DNA of 10,561 nt from assembly GCA_022571615.1 (NCBI GenBank), contig JACZXM010000053.1, positions 1 to 10,561 on the forward strand. Reading direction: 5' to 3'. The stretch's first letter is position 1. Each line of letters begins with the position of its first letter. Both the position numbers and the translations under genes were made by a program. The DNA is from Acidobacteriota bacterium. Lineage in GTDB: Bacteria; Acidobacteriota; UBA890; WLXD01. Positions 1-7,736 of the stretch are shown one piece after another. The notes beneath the pieces are model-generated. The model worked only from the letters and a program-made list of their open reading frames with translations. It was not told the origin of the DNA and did not search any database.

Positions 1-541
1 TGACCTGCACGACCCGTTCGACCTTCTGACGTGGAACGAGCCGCAGCGTGACGGTGGCGATGACCCCGAACAACCCATACCCACCAATCGCGAGGGCGAA
101 CAGCTCAGCATTCTCCTCACGACTACAATGCCGCACTTCAGCGTCGGCGTCGACCAGTGTGAAGGACTCTACGTCCGCAACCATGGGCTTGCGAGTCAGG
201 GCGCGGCCGTGGGCATTCGCAGCAAGCGACCCACCGATGCACAATCGATCGGCCCCGGTTTGCTTCTGCGCGATGCCCCACTGCCTTTCCTGACCCTCTT
301 GCGCATCCAAGTACGCCTCGACGAGCTCGGGCCACCAGTCAGCCAGGTTCGGCGGCACTTGAACCCCGACATCCGGCATCAGACGCCTCGTCTCCCGGAT
401 CAGTTGCTTCATGTCCTCGACGCTCACGGGGGTCGCCCACTCCGGCGAGGGCGGCCTCGCTACCGTCGGTGGATAGATGAACTCCTCGTAGTCGTTTGCG
501 GACGACATCACGAAGTTGCCGACCAGGAACATCCCGGCCAT
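1..541 (-). CDS. FAD-binding (PCMH-type) oxidoreductase fragment, runs off left edge
   Basis: An open minus-strand frame runs from ATG 541-539 for 180 codons to the window edge without a stop. After a hydrophobic start (residues 1-12, extended by hydrophobic codons upstream of the ATG) comes NDYEEFIYPPTVAR, then SVEDMKQLIRETRR (40-53), WPELVEAYLDAQ (70-81), WGIAQKQTGADRLCIGGSLAANAHGR (88-113) and a block ending LFALAIGGYGLFGVIATVTLRL (147-168). The GG-x-(6)-HGR and IGGYGLFGVI blocks match the second half of the FAD-binding domain of FAD-linked oxidases (oxygen-dependent sugar or sterol oxidoreductase type). The glycine-rich phosphate-binding loop normally found between the SVED and WPEL blocks is not visible, so an internal deletion is possible. 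The true start is unclear because the upstream sequence belongs to the TolC fragment on the other strand. By hand count about 40 of 180 codons end in A/T, more than in the adjacent TolC piece. Substrate unknown; family fairly sure. Confidence 0.72.
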   Translation of the reverse strand, partial: MAGMFLVGNFVMSSANDYEEFIYPPTVARPPSPEWATPVSVEDMKQLIRETRRLMPDVGVQVPPNLADWWPELVEAYLDAQEGQERQWGIAQKQTGADRLCIGGSLAANAHGRALTRKPMVADVESFTLVDADAEVRHCSREENAELFALAIGGYGLFGVIATVTLRLVPRQKVERVVQV

Positions 542-554
542 CAAGAGCACGAAC

Positions 555-590
555 AGCACCGCGACCGCCAGGACGACCTCAAGCGGGTCC
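555..590. other. Head-to-head breakpoint between two truncated genes
   Basis: Plus-strand TolC similarity begins abruptly near 572 (DDLKRVLNIEASSKQGW), and minus-strand oxidoreductase similarity ends near 541-570 with a hydrophobic stretch. No intergenic spacer, promoter or ribosome site lies between them. Upstream of 572 the TolC frame reads through Arg/His/Gln-rich nonsense that is antisense to the oxidoreductase. This is what an inversion, deletion or chimeric assembly join would leave. The exact base cannot be fixed by eye. Confidence 0.6.
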
Positions 591-1381
591 TCAACATCGA
601 GGCCTCCAGCAAGCAGGGCTGGAATGTGGACATCCATCCGACCACCGAGCCCGAGGTCAATGTCGACACCGTCGACGTCGGGGAGGCCGTTCGGATCGCG
701 ATCGACAACGACCCGCTCTTGCGGCAGCGCCGCATCGCCCTCGAGACCAGCGGCCTGAACCTGCGGGTGGCGCACAACCAGATGCTCCCCGACCTCAATT
801 TCAACGGCTCGATCAACCTCTCGGGCCAGGGCGGCGACCGGCTGATCACCACCGGTGGGTTCGGCTCGCAGGGCGTTTTGGAGATCCAGCCTGGGGGCTT
901 CGGCGACGCGCTGCGCAATCTGATGTCGGCCGACTTCCGTAACTGGAGCGTCGGCCTCTCGATCACCTTCCCGCTCAACAACTGGGCCGCCAAGGCCCAG
1001 CACGCGCAGGCGGTGATCAACGAGCGCAGCGTTCGCGTCCAGATCGCCGACCGCGAGCAGGAGCTGCGCGTCGAGGTGCTCAAGGCCGCACGGCAGGTGG
1101 AAACCGGCGCCCAACAGGTCGAGCAATCCCGCGTCGCGCTCGAGTTGGCGGACCGACAGCTCGAGGCCGAGCAGCGCAAGTTCGCCGTCGGCACGACGAC
1201 GAACTTCCAGGTGCTCGATTTCCAGCGCCAGCTCGCCGATGCGCAGAGCGTCGAGCTGCGCTCGATCATCAATTACGTCAATGCCCTAGCGCGACTCGAG
1301 CAGGCGAAGGGAACTCTGCTCGGTGCGCTGCGCGTCAGCATCGGTATGGCCGGAGTGCCGAGCGCCAACGCTCGGCGGTAG
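572..1381 (+). pseudogene. TolC-family outer-membrane efflux protein, C-terminal fragment
   Basis: About 269 residues of an outer-membrane efflux (OEP/TolC) protein, the outer-membrane channel used by tripartite efflux pumps or type I secretion. Visible are the end of repeat 1 (DDLKRVLNIEASS), then a full second repeat: VGEAVRIAIDNDPLLRQRRIALE, the beta-strand region LPDLNFNGSINLSGQ, WSVGLSITFPLNNW, then long coiled-coil helices rich in E/Q/R (ERSVRVQIADREQELRVEV) and the typical LEAEQRKFAVGTTTNFQVLDFQRQLADA with a final LARLEQAKGTLL. Family members are usually about 420-500 residues with a signal peptide; here signal peptide and first repeat are missing. The frame stays open upstream to an ATG at 128, but residues encoded by 128-570 are not TolC-like. 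An in-frame GTG at 626 has no evident ribosome site. Third positions are about 89% G/C by hand count. Family sure; whether it is a genuine pseudogene or an assembly artefact is open. Confidence 0.8.
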
Positions 1382-1453
1382 CCGCCCGTGGCGAAAGGGG
1401 CTTGGGCCGAAACTCCAAGGGCGCCGGGAACTTGCGGCCTGCTTGAAGGGGGC

Positions 1454-1474
1454 CACTCGCGGCTGACGCGAGTG
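1454..1474 (+). promoter_or_regulatory. Perfect 8-bp hairpin overlapping a candidate GTG start
   Basis: CACTCGCG (1454-1461) and CGCGAGTG (1467-1474) pair perfectly around a 5-nt loop. The last three bases of the stem are the GTG at 1472 that is the better start for the downstream lipoprotein. A purine-rich AAGGGGG lies just before the stem (about 1446-1452). In mRNA the hairpin would hide the start codon, or serve as an end signal for the tolC transcript; there is no T-run after it. Function inferred only. Confidence 0.4.
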
Positions 1475-4400
1475 CCGTGGAGATGCGTGGTAGGCGTGGT
1501 TCTGGCCCTTCTCGCAGCGGGCTGTCGCGATGCCGGACCGGGGGGGGGCGGTCAGGCGGAGGGCTCGGCGCGCCGCTGGCCGGTGGTCTTTCTCACCAAC
1601 TCGACTGTCTCGGCACTGTCGGCGGAAGAGAATGCGGCGCTTGACTGGATCCGCTCCGCCAACGACTTCGAGGTTCGCGTGGTCCAGTTCGCCGACGTTG
1701 CCGACGGCAGGATCACCCCGGCGGACATCGTCTGGTGGCACTATGCGCAGGCCCCCGAGCTGCCTTCGGTAGCGATGCGCCCCGAGTCCGTCGCCGCCCT
1801 GCGCGAGCACGTTGACCGCGGCGGCCACCTGCTGCTAACGCTGTTGGCAGCGAGCTATGTTCTGCCTCTGGGTCTCGAGTCCGTGGCCCCGGATCAGGTC
1901 GCAATCGTCCCCGGCACCGATTTTCTGCGCTGGCCGCTGGCCGACCCGGAGGACGGTGGTGAGGAAAGGATACTAGCCGGCCTGCAGTCCTATCGCGGCC
2001 ATCCGCTGTTGCGCCGGTTCTGGGGTGGAACCTACACCGCCTCGATCGACCCGCGCCGGAGCTATCCGGTCTCCCGGTACACCGGCGATAACTGGCCGGC
2101 CGAGGGGGCCGTCATCGCCGTCGGCAAGCGCACCATCGGCATCGACAGCGACCATAAGGTCGTGCTCGAGTATCGACCCAGCAGCGAACGGCCAGGCGGG
2201 CGCGTGCTGACGATCGGAGAGGCGCTGTACTTTGCCGGCGACAACCACAACCGGACTCAGCTCGAACTGTTGGCGACCGACGCGCTGACGTATCTTGGCG
2301 GCAAGCTACCCCCGGCGCCGTTAGGCGCTGCGATCCCGTCCACGGGCGCGCCGACCCTGCCCTCGGCCGTCACCATGGCAGGCGACGAGGCCACGGCACC
2401 GGCGCCGCCGCGTACCGATCCCCGGCTGCCCGCCGACGAGCCGGATGGATCGGATCTGCCGGAGGTGCTGGCGGCAACCACCTACTGGGCTCCGGGCGAC
2501 ACCCGCGTCCGCGTCTTCGAGCCCGTGGCCACCGCGGACCCCGAGCTTCCCGACCCAGGCGGCCTGCTCGAGGCTGTGTCGGCAGCTCGTTCCGGGCTCG
2601 CTCTGGAGACCGAGGCCGAGGCCGCCACACCGTTCGATCTATCCAGCCCTCGTGTACTTGTCACCGGCCGGCAGAACGGCCGTATCGAGGACCTGTGGGT
2701 TTACCCCCTGCGGATTCTGCGCAATCTTCGCTTCGGCCTGGTGCGGAACAACGAGCCTGTCGAGTGGTTCGATGCCCTTGACGGGCCGATCGATTTCATC
2801 GCCCGACCCGAGGGACACACGTTCCGCAGCAGGGGTGATCCGGAGGTGACCCTGCACCTCGCCGTGCCCCGTGACAACGGTGGATTGCTGGCGCTGCTGG
2901 AGGTGCACACGAGCATTCCCCTCCGCGTTATTGCCGCCTGGGAGACCGATCATGCTCCGATGTGGCCGCGCGGCAGCCGGTACCTCGGCGGCCTGCAGCT
3001 GGGCTGGGATAGCGGCGCCCAGGCCATCGTGTGGCGGGACCCCACCGCGCGCTTCGTCGCCTACGCCGGGTTCGGTAGGGAGCCGACACGCGTGCTGCTG
3101 GGGTTCGATCGCGACCAGGATCTCCGAACCACCGGCCGGCAGACGACGGTGCCCCAGATCGACCTGACGGCGGCAGGGGTGCGGACGCGTCGGGTAGCGA
3201 TCGAGGTGCCGTTCGATCCCGCCACCGATTCGGTTCTGACCTTCGCAGTCGGAGGCGGTAGGCAGGACGCGGCGGCCAGCCGCCAGGTGTACGCCGACAT
3301 GCTGGCTGACCCCATCGCGGTGTGGACTGCGAACGCCAATTACTACCGCCAGCTCATCGCCGACACGCTGGACCTGGCGACCCCGGATCCGACGTTCAAC
3401 GAAGCCTTTCGCTGGGCCAAGGTCGGCCTCGATGCCTTCCGGGTCACCACCCCCGGAATGGGCACCGGGTTGAGCGCAGGATACGCCAGCAGCGCGGTTC
3501 CGCAGCCGGGTTCCTGGGCAACGGAGAACGATTTCCTACGCCGCCCAGGCTACGGCTGGTACTTCGGCCGGGACGCAGTCTGGACGGGGTTCGCGGCCGA
3601 CGCGTACGGCGGCACCGACCTGACTTCGGAGGCGCTCCGCTTCCTAGCGCGCTACCAGGACGTGGATGGCAAGATCTTGCATGAGATGTCGCCCGCCTGG
3701 TCGATCCATTATGACGCCGCCGATTCGACACCCCTGTTTCTGCTCGGGCTCCACCACCATGTACGCGCCACGGGCGACCGAGAGCTGTTGCGAACGCTGT
3801 GGCCGAGTGTGCGTCGCGCCATGGCGTTTCTGGAGTCCACCGATACCGACGGTGACGGGTGGATCGAAAACACCGACGTCGGGCACGGCTGGATCGAAGG
3901 CGGTAGGTTCTACGGAGCCCACACGACCTTCTACCTCGCCAGCCTCTGGGCGGCGACGCTCGAGGCCGTCGAGAGTATGGCGACCTGGATGGCCGATACC
4001 GAGCTCGCGGCCAGCACCCACGCCCGGGTGCAGGCCACTCGCGAGATGCTCAATACCGAGTTCTGGGACGACCAGCGACGCACCTACCATTACGGCAAGA
4101 AGGCCGACGGCACCTTCCTACCAATTCAGACCATCATGCCCGCGGTGCCGATGGTGTTCGGACTCCTGGAGGAGCTTAAGGTACGCCCCCTGCTCGAGAA
4201 GTTCGCCAGCGCCGAGATCACGGCGGATTGGGGCACCCGCATGACCGAGACCACCAACCCCGATTACGACCCCAGCGGATACCACGACGGTATGGTCTGG
4301 CCCTTGTTCTCGGGTTGGGCGGCACTGGCAGCCTACCGCTACCATCGCCCGCTCGGAGCCACGATCCCGCTCAACGCCACGCTCCGGTTGTACCGCCACG

Positions 4401-5182
4401 GCAACCTGGGTCGTGTCCCGGAAACCCTGCACGGCGACCGATTCGAGCTCATGGGGGTGACCTCCCACCAGGCATGGTCACAGGCGATGGCGATCCTGCC
4501 GGCGGTCGAGGGACTGCTCGGCGTCCGGCCCGACGCGCTCCAGGGCCGGCTGCGCATCCATCCCCACCTTCCCGGCGGATGGGATGAGGTGGTCGCGCAG
4601 CCCGTACGGGTCGGTGACGACGCCTTCAGGATCAAGATTATCCGCGAGACCGAAACCACGCGTTTTGTCATCGATCGGCTTGCCGGCGCCAATCCGATCG
4701 AGCTCGAGCTGTCGCTGCCGTTCCCGCGCTCGGTGCTGGTGAATCTCGACCGCGACGCCACCACCGGAGCGGCGATTCCGGAGGGCGAGGAGATCATCGA
4801 TCATCCCTCCGAGAAGGAGGCGCTCGTGCGCGCTACGCTCACGGGGCCCAGTGCAACGGTCACCTTCCGGCATAGTCCGTACCCGCAGGTCGTGCAGACG
4901 ATGCCGACGCTGCAGCCAGGCGCCCCCAGCACCGGCTTGCGGATCCTGGAGACGCGCTACGCGGGCGGCAGCCTTGTGGTTCGGTTGCAGGGCATCCCTG
5001 GACGGCTGTATCGCCTGACGCTCGCGACGCCCTGGCCGGTGGCCACCGTAGAAGGGGGGGTGACACGAACGAGAGTCGTGTCGGCCGGACCCGGGCGCGC
5101 GAGCATCGAGCTGACCATCCCGGGAACAGGTGACAACTATCAGCGTGCCGACATCAGCGTGCAGTTCCAGCACGCAAGGTGA
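1472..5182 (+). CDS. Large lipoprotein with amidotransferase-like N-terminus and six-hairpin glycosidase (amylo-alpha-1,6-glucosidase-like) domain
   Basis: The frame is open from GTG 1388 (1264 codons). I prefer GTG 1472 because it gives a compact lipoprotein signal (VPWRCVVGVVLALLAAGC) with the lipid-bearing Cys at residue 18, or 46 when counted from 1388. Positions below count from 1388. Residues 64-305 (WPVVFLTN, DIVWWHY, LREHVDRGGHLLLTLLAASYVLPLG, RVLTIGEALYFAGDNHNRTQLEL) look like a class I glutamine-amidotransferase/ThuA-like alpha/beta fold. A Pro/Ala-rich linker spans about 306-360, then a beta-rich region to about 620. From about 650 comes an (alpha/alpha)6 glycosidase: WYFGRDAVWTGFA (724-736), TDTDGDGWIENTD (818-830), GYHDGMVWPLFSGW (964-977), SHQAWSQAM (1026-1034), then beta-rich C-terminal regions. 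The RD and DGDGWIE motifs resemble glycogen-debranching (GDE_C) and glucoamylase-like enzymes, so a role in cleaving an oligosaccharide at the cell envelope is likely; the substrate is not evident. It follows the tolC fragment by 7 or 90 nt and converges with the kinase gene. Confidence 0.85.
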   Translation: MPWRCVVGVVLALLAAGCRDAGPGGGGQAEGSARRWPVVFLTNSTVSALSAEENAALDWIRSANDFEVRVVQFADVADGRITPADIVWWHYAQAPELPSVAMRPESVAALREHVDRGGHLLLTLLAASYVLPLGLESVAPDQVAIVPGTDFLRWPLADPEDGGEERILAGLQSYRGHPLLRRFWGGTYTASIDPRRSYPVSRYTGDNWPAEGAVIAVGKRTIGIDSDHKVVLEYRPSSERPGGRVLTIGEALYFAGDNHNRTQLELLATDALTYLGGKLPPAPLGAAIPSTGAPTLPSAVTMAGDEATAPAPPRTDPRLPADEPDGSDLPEVLAATTYWAPGDTRVRVFEPVATADPELPDPGGLLEAVSAARSGLALETEAEAATPFDLSSPRVLVTGRQNGRIEDLWVYPLRILRNLRFGLVRNNEPVEWFDALDGPIDFIARPEGHTFRSRGDPEVTLHLAVPRDNGGLLALLEVHTSIPLRVIAAWETDHAPMWPRGSRYLGGLQLGWDSGAQAIVWRDPTARFVAYAGFGREPTRVLLGFDRDQDLRTTGRQTTVPQIDLTAAGVRTRRVAIEVPFDPATDSVLTFAVGGGRQDAAASRQVYADMLADPIAVWTANANYYRQLIADTLDLATPDPTFNEAFRWAKVGLDAFRVTTPGMGTGLSAGYASSAVPQPGSWATENDFLRRPGYGWYFGRDAVWTGFAADAYGGTDLTSEALRFLARYQDVDGKILHEMSPAWSIHYDAADSTPLFLLGLHHHVRATGDRELLRTLWPSVRRAMAFLESTDTDGDGWIENTDVGHGWIEGGRFYGAHTTFYLASLWAATLEAVESMATWMADTELAASTHARVQATREMLNTEFWDDQRRTYHYGKKADGTFLPIQTIMPAVPMVFGLLEELKVRPLLEKFASAEITADWGTRMTETTNPDYDPSGYHDGMVWPLFSGWAALAAYRYHRPLGATIPLNATLRLYRHGNLGRVPETLHGDRFELMGVTSHQAWSQAMAILPAVEGLLGVRPDALQGRLRIHPHLPGGWDEVVAQPVRVGDDAFRIKIIRETETTRFVIDRLAGANPIELELSLPFPRSVLVNLDRDATTGAAIPEGEEIIDHPSEKEALVRATLTGPSATVTFRHSPYPQVVQTMPTLQPGAPSTGLRILETRYAGGSLVVRLQGIPGRLYRLTLATPWPVATVEGGVTRTRVVSAGPGRASIELTIPGTGDNYQRADISVQFQHAR

Positions 5183-5185
5183 CCG

Positions 5186-5235
5186 AGCAGGCCGTGGTGG
5201 AAGTGTGATGGGTCACACTTCCACTACGGCCTGCT
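5186..5235. terminator. Bidirectional hairpin terminator between convergent genes
   Basis: Arm 5186-5208 pairs with 5213-5235 over 23 positions, 22 Watson-Crick pairs and one G-T (5196/5225), with a 4-nt loop TGGG. It starts 4 nt after the TGA of the plus-strand lipoprotein gene and overlaps the TAG (5236-5234) of the minus-strand kinase gene, so it can end both transcripts. There is no T-run on either side, so it is not a classical intrinsic terminator; it could also act by blocking 3' exonucleases. Confidence 0.8.
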
Positions 5236-6148
5236 AGCCGCTGCCGACAGCGCTCATCGCTTCAGGCAACCGTGCCAGGCCCTCACAGCCGGCCAGAAGG
5301 CAAGAGGCAGACGCCGCCAGGCTCGCGTAGCGGGCTGCGGCGGCCCAGCCCTCACCGCGCAGGCGAGCCACCACCATTGCGGCGCCGAACGTATCACCGG
5401 CCCCCGTGGGATCGAGGACGTTCACCGGTGGCGCGATGATCGTCACAGACTCGGGTTGGTCGGCAAGATGCAGAATCGAGCCGCGCGCGGACGCGGTCAC
5501 CACCACCGCCTGCGGGCCGCCATCGAGAATCGTTGCGATTGTCTTGGCGACGAGGCAATCCGTGCCGGCGATCCGCGCCATCTCGAACTTGTTGCACTGC
5601 AACAGGTCCGCCGTCGCGATCCACCGTGCCGCTCGCTGCGGTGACCGCGGCACCCGAGTTCCATCCCCCAGCATGCCCAGGGCCAGACTGTGGAAATCGA
5701 GGTGAATGGGTGCGGTGCACTCAGCCAGCTCCTCGAGCGCTTCCAGCCGCAGATCGAACCCGGTGATGCAATTGACCAGAACGCTGTCCGCCGACCTCGC
5801 TACCGCGAGATCCCGCTCCTGCAGCGGCGGCATCGGCGACGCGAGGCGCTCGCGGCGATCGCCTCCTGACGCTCCATGACGGTAGTCGAGCTCGATCCTG
5901 GTGTTGGGACCGTCGTGGGCCACGAGTCCGTCCAGCTCGACCCCCTCAAGACCGGACCAGTGACGAGTCAGGCGTGCCAGCAGGTCCGTCCCGACACGGC
6001 ACACCGGTAGGATTCGAACCTCCGAGCCTGCCAATGCCGACAGCGCACCGACGCTGTAGGCGATTCCACCCAGGCTACCCCGGGTCGTGCCATCGCGTCC
6101 GGTAATGCGATCGTCGACCACGGTGCCGACGACGGCCACCGTTCTCAC
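5234..6148 (-). CDS. PfkB-family carbohydrate kinase
   Basis: A 304-residue cytoplasmic sugar or nucleoside kinase of the ribokinase/PfkB family, transferring the gamma-phosphate of ATP to a substrate hydroxyl. The N-terminal strand is RTVAVVGTVVDDRIT, followed by the first signature region GGIAYSVGALSALAG (27-41) and PVCRVGTD. LLQCNKFEMARIAG (182-195) is the usual NxxE-type position, VVVTASARGSIL (215-226) follows, and DPTGAGDTFGAAMV (246-259) is the anion-hole/catalytic-base motif with D252. I chose GTG 6148-6146 because it overlaps the symporter stop as GTGA and starts exactly at the first beta strand. The frame stays open far upstream inside the symporter gene, but that extension is a shadow. 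The length is normal for the family. As last gene of the operon it probably phosphorylates the imported sugar. The exact substrate (amino sugar, pentose, fructose type) cannot be read from the motifs. Confidence 0.88.
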   Translation of the reverse strand: MRTVAVVGTVVDDRITGRDGTTRGSLGGIAYSVGALSALAGSEVRILPVCRVGTDLLARLTRHWSGLEGVELDGLVAHDGPNTRIELDYRHGASGGDRRERLASPMPPLQERDLAVARSADSVLVNCITGFDLRLEALEELAECTAPIHLDFHSLALGMLGDGTRVPRSPQRAARWIATADLLQCNKFEMARIAGTDCLVAKTIATILDGGPQAVVVTASARGSILHLADQPESVTIIAPPVNVLDPTGAGDTFGAAMVVARLRGEGWAAAARYASLAASASCLLAGCEGLARLPEAMSAVGSG

Positions 6149-7578
6149 GGCGACGCCGAGACGCGCCTCGCAAGCGCCAAGACCGCCGCCAGCAGGACCG
6201 TCACTGTCGCACCCAGCGGCGTGAGCCACGTCCAGGCCAACGAGTATTGCTGCGCAGCCAGGGCCGCACCTACGCCGGCGGCCAGAGCCAGCGCGACCTG
6301 CCACTGCGGCAACGACCAGCGGGTAAGGCCGACCAGGAAGATCCCCAATATTCCGCTGAAGGTGATCGAGGTGATCGTAAGCCCCGCTTCGAGTACCGAG
6401 CCCCAGCCCTGCGCCAGCCCCGCCACCAGTGCCAGCACCGCTGCCCAAGCCAGCGTGATTCGACGCGACGTACGCAGGGCCCGTTCGGTCGAGGTAGAGC
6501 GACCACGCAGGAGGAAATCCAGCGTCGAGGCCGAGGCCAGCGAGCTCATCGAGGAAGAGAGCGTCGACATCGCCGCCGCGAACACCGAGGCGATGAGCAG
6601 ACCTCCAAGCCCCGCTGGCATCTCGTCGGCAATGAAGCGCGCGAAGACCTGGTCGTTGGAGCTGAAGGGTCGGGCGGGTGGGTTGGACTGATAGAAGGCG
6701 AACAACAACGAGCCGATCACGAGAAACACACCCATTTGCGCCAGTACCAGGATGCCGCTGCCGATCACGGCGCGCTTGGCATCGCGCTCGCTGCGGCAGG
6801 CCAACAGCCGTTGAACGAACATCTGGTCGGTCCCATGGGTTGCCATCGTCAGCACGGCACCACCGACCAGCCCGGCCCAGAACTTGTACGGAGCCGACCA
6901 GTCCCAACCGAAGTCGAACACACGCAGTTTGCCAAGCGGCTCGAGCGTAGCCACCGCTCCCTCCCAACCGCCGGGAATCCGTTGCACCAGCAGCGCCATC
7001 GCCACCAAGGCGCCCCCCATGTAGACCGCCAGTTGCAGCGCATCGTTGAAGATCACGGCGCGCAGCCCACCGCGCACCGTGTACACCAGCGTGATCCCGG
7101 TCACCATCAGGATGGCTGCCGCCAGAGGCATCGGCAACAGCGCCTGCAGCACCAGCGCGGTGGCGAACAGCCGCACTCCGTCGGCGAGACAGCGCGACAC
7201 CAGGAACACCAGCGAGCCGAGCCGCTGCACCATACCCCCGAAGCGCTGGGCGAGCAACTCGTAGGCGGTCTGGACGCTGCCGGAGAAATAGGCCGGTACG
7301 AGCAAGCTCGCCACCGCGAAGCGTCCGACGACGTAGCCCAGCGCCACCTGCAGGAACGTCAGGTCACCGGAATACGCGATCGCCGGAACCCCCACGAACG
7401 TCAGCGTCGAGGTCTCGGTTCCGACGATCGACAGACAGGTGCTCCACCAGGACATTCGCCGTCCGGCGAGAAAATACTCCTCGATCGATCTCTGCCCGCG
7501 GCCCAGTCGCTCCCCCAACCACAGAGTGAGCCCAAAGTAGGCCACCACGACGGTCCAATTCACCAGCGCGGGGCTCAT
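6145..7578 (-). CDS. Sodium:solute symporter (SSS family)
   Basis: A 477-residue inner-membrane Na+-coupled importer of the SSS/SGLT family. Hydrophobic helices run through the whole length, starting with LVNWTVVVAYFGLTLWLG. Family markers are SIEEYFLAGRRMSWW (31-45), the substrate/Na+ helix TETSTLTFVGVPA (54-66), the YTVRGGLRAVIFNDALQ signature (166-182), THGTDQMFVQRLLACRSERDAKRA (247-270) and the serine-rich Na2-site helix AAMSTLSSSMSSLASAST (325-342). The length is at the short end of the family (about 450-600), with a complete core. The start ATG 7578-7576 lies in a 9-bp sequence repeated exactly 200 bp upstream, and the palindromic element separates the gene from the GH3 fusion gene. Only a weak purine site (CAGG) precedes it. 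The stop overlaps the kinase start (GTGA). Context suggests it imports a sugar released by the upstream enzyme; an SSS-type carrier for MurNAc or a related amino sugar would fit, as an inference. Confidence 0.92.
   Translation of the reverse strand: MSPALVNWTVVVAYFGLTLWLGERLGRGQRSIEEYFLAGRRMSWWSTCLSIVGTETSTLTFVGVPAIAYSGDLTFLQVALGYVVGRFAVASLLVPAYFSGSVQTAYELLAQRFGGMVQRLGSLVFLVSRCLADGVRLFATALVLQALLPMPLAAAILMVTGITLVYTVRGGLRAVIFNDALQLAVYMGGALVAMALLVQRIPGGWEGAVATLEPLGKLRVFDFGWDWSAPYKFWAGLVGGAVLTMATHGTDQMFVQRLLACRSERDAKRAVIGSGILVLAQMGVFLVIGSLLFAFYQSNPPARPFSSNDQVFARFIADEMPAGLGGLLIASVFAAAMSTLSSSMSSLASASTLDFLLRGRSTSTERALRTSRRITLAWAAVLALVAGLAQGWGSVLEAGLTITSITFSGILGIFLVGLTRWSLPQWQVALALAAGVGAALAAQQYSLAWTWLTPLGATVTVLLAAVLALARRVSASP
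7570..7578. repeat. 9-bp direct repeat, copy 1 (symporter start codon)
   Basis: GGGGCTCAT here equals 7770-7778. Read on the minus strand it is ATGAGCCCC, the first three codons of the symporter (Met-Ser-Pro). Probable target-site duplication. Confidence 0.7.
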
Positions 7579-7579
7579 T

Positions 7580-7604
7580 TAGCCTGCATTTCTCAACGGG
7601 GTGC
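7580..7604. repeat. Inverted repeat, left arm
   Basis: Begins TAGCCTGC and contains TTTCTCAACGGGGTGC. It is the reverse complement of 7737-7761 except at one base (A at 7588, where the partner arm implies G). Confidence 0.88.
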
Positions 7605-7660
7605 CTAGCGAGGGGGCGGAAGGGGGCGTGGAACCAAGGCGCGCGCGCAAGGGCCCCGCA

Positions 7661-7706
7661 GGCGTACTCTTGCACCAGGTCGAGGAGCCCGACCGAGTGC
7701 AACGCC
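7661..7706. repeat. Central stem-loop of the palindromic element
   Basis: GGCG (7661-7664) pairs with CGCC (7703-7706), TTGCAC (7670-7675) with GTGCAA (7697-7702), and GGTCG (7678-7682) with CGACC (7690-7694). Small internal loops and a 7-nt terminal loop separate the stems. With the outer repeats the whole element can fold into one long branched hairpin. Confidence 0.65.
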
Positions 7707-7736
7707 GTAGACGCGCCGCTTTCCGCCCCCGCAGTA

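Noticed and set aside
128..570. Upstream extension of the TolC frame to ATG 128
   Set aside because: The translated residues are rich in Arg, His and Gln, show no signal peptide or OEP repeat, and are antisense to a well-supported FAD-oxidoreductase frame.
541..1272. 243-codon minus-strand frame opposite tolC
   Set aside because: Ser/Arg/Cys-rich shadow of the TolC frame, with no recognisable motif.
6149..6967. Upstream extension of the PfkB frame inside the symporter gene
   Set aside because: The extension is a Gly/Ala/Arg-rich shadow of the symporter. The kinase fold begins right at GTG 6148, which overlaps the symporter stop.
6247..7608. 453-codon plus-strand frame opposite the symporter
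   Set aside because: Gln/His/Arg-rich antisense shadow in high-GC DNA; the opposite strand carries clear SSS motifs.
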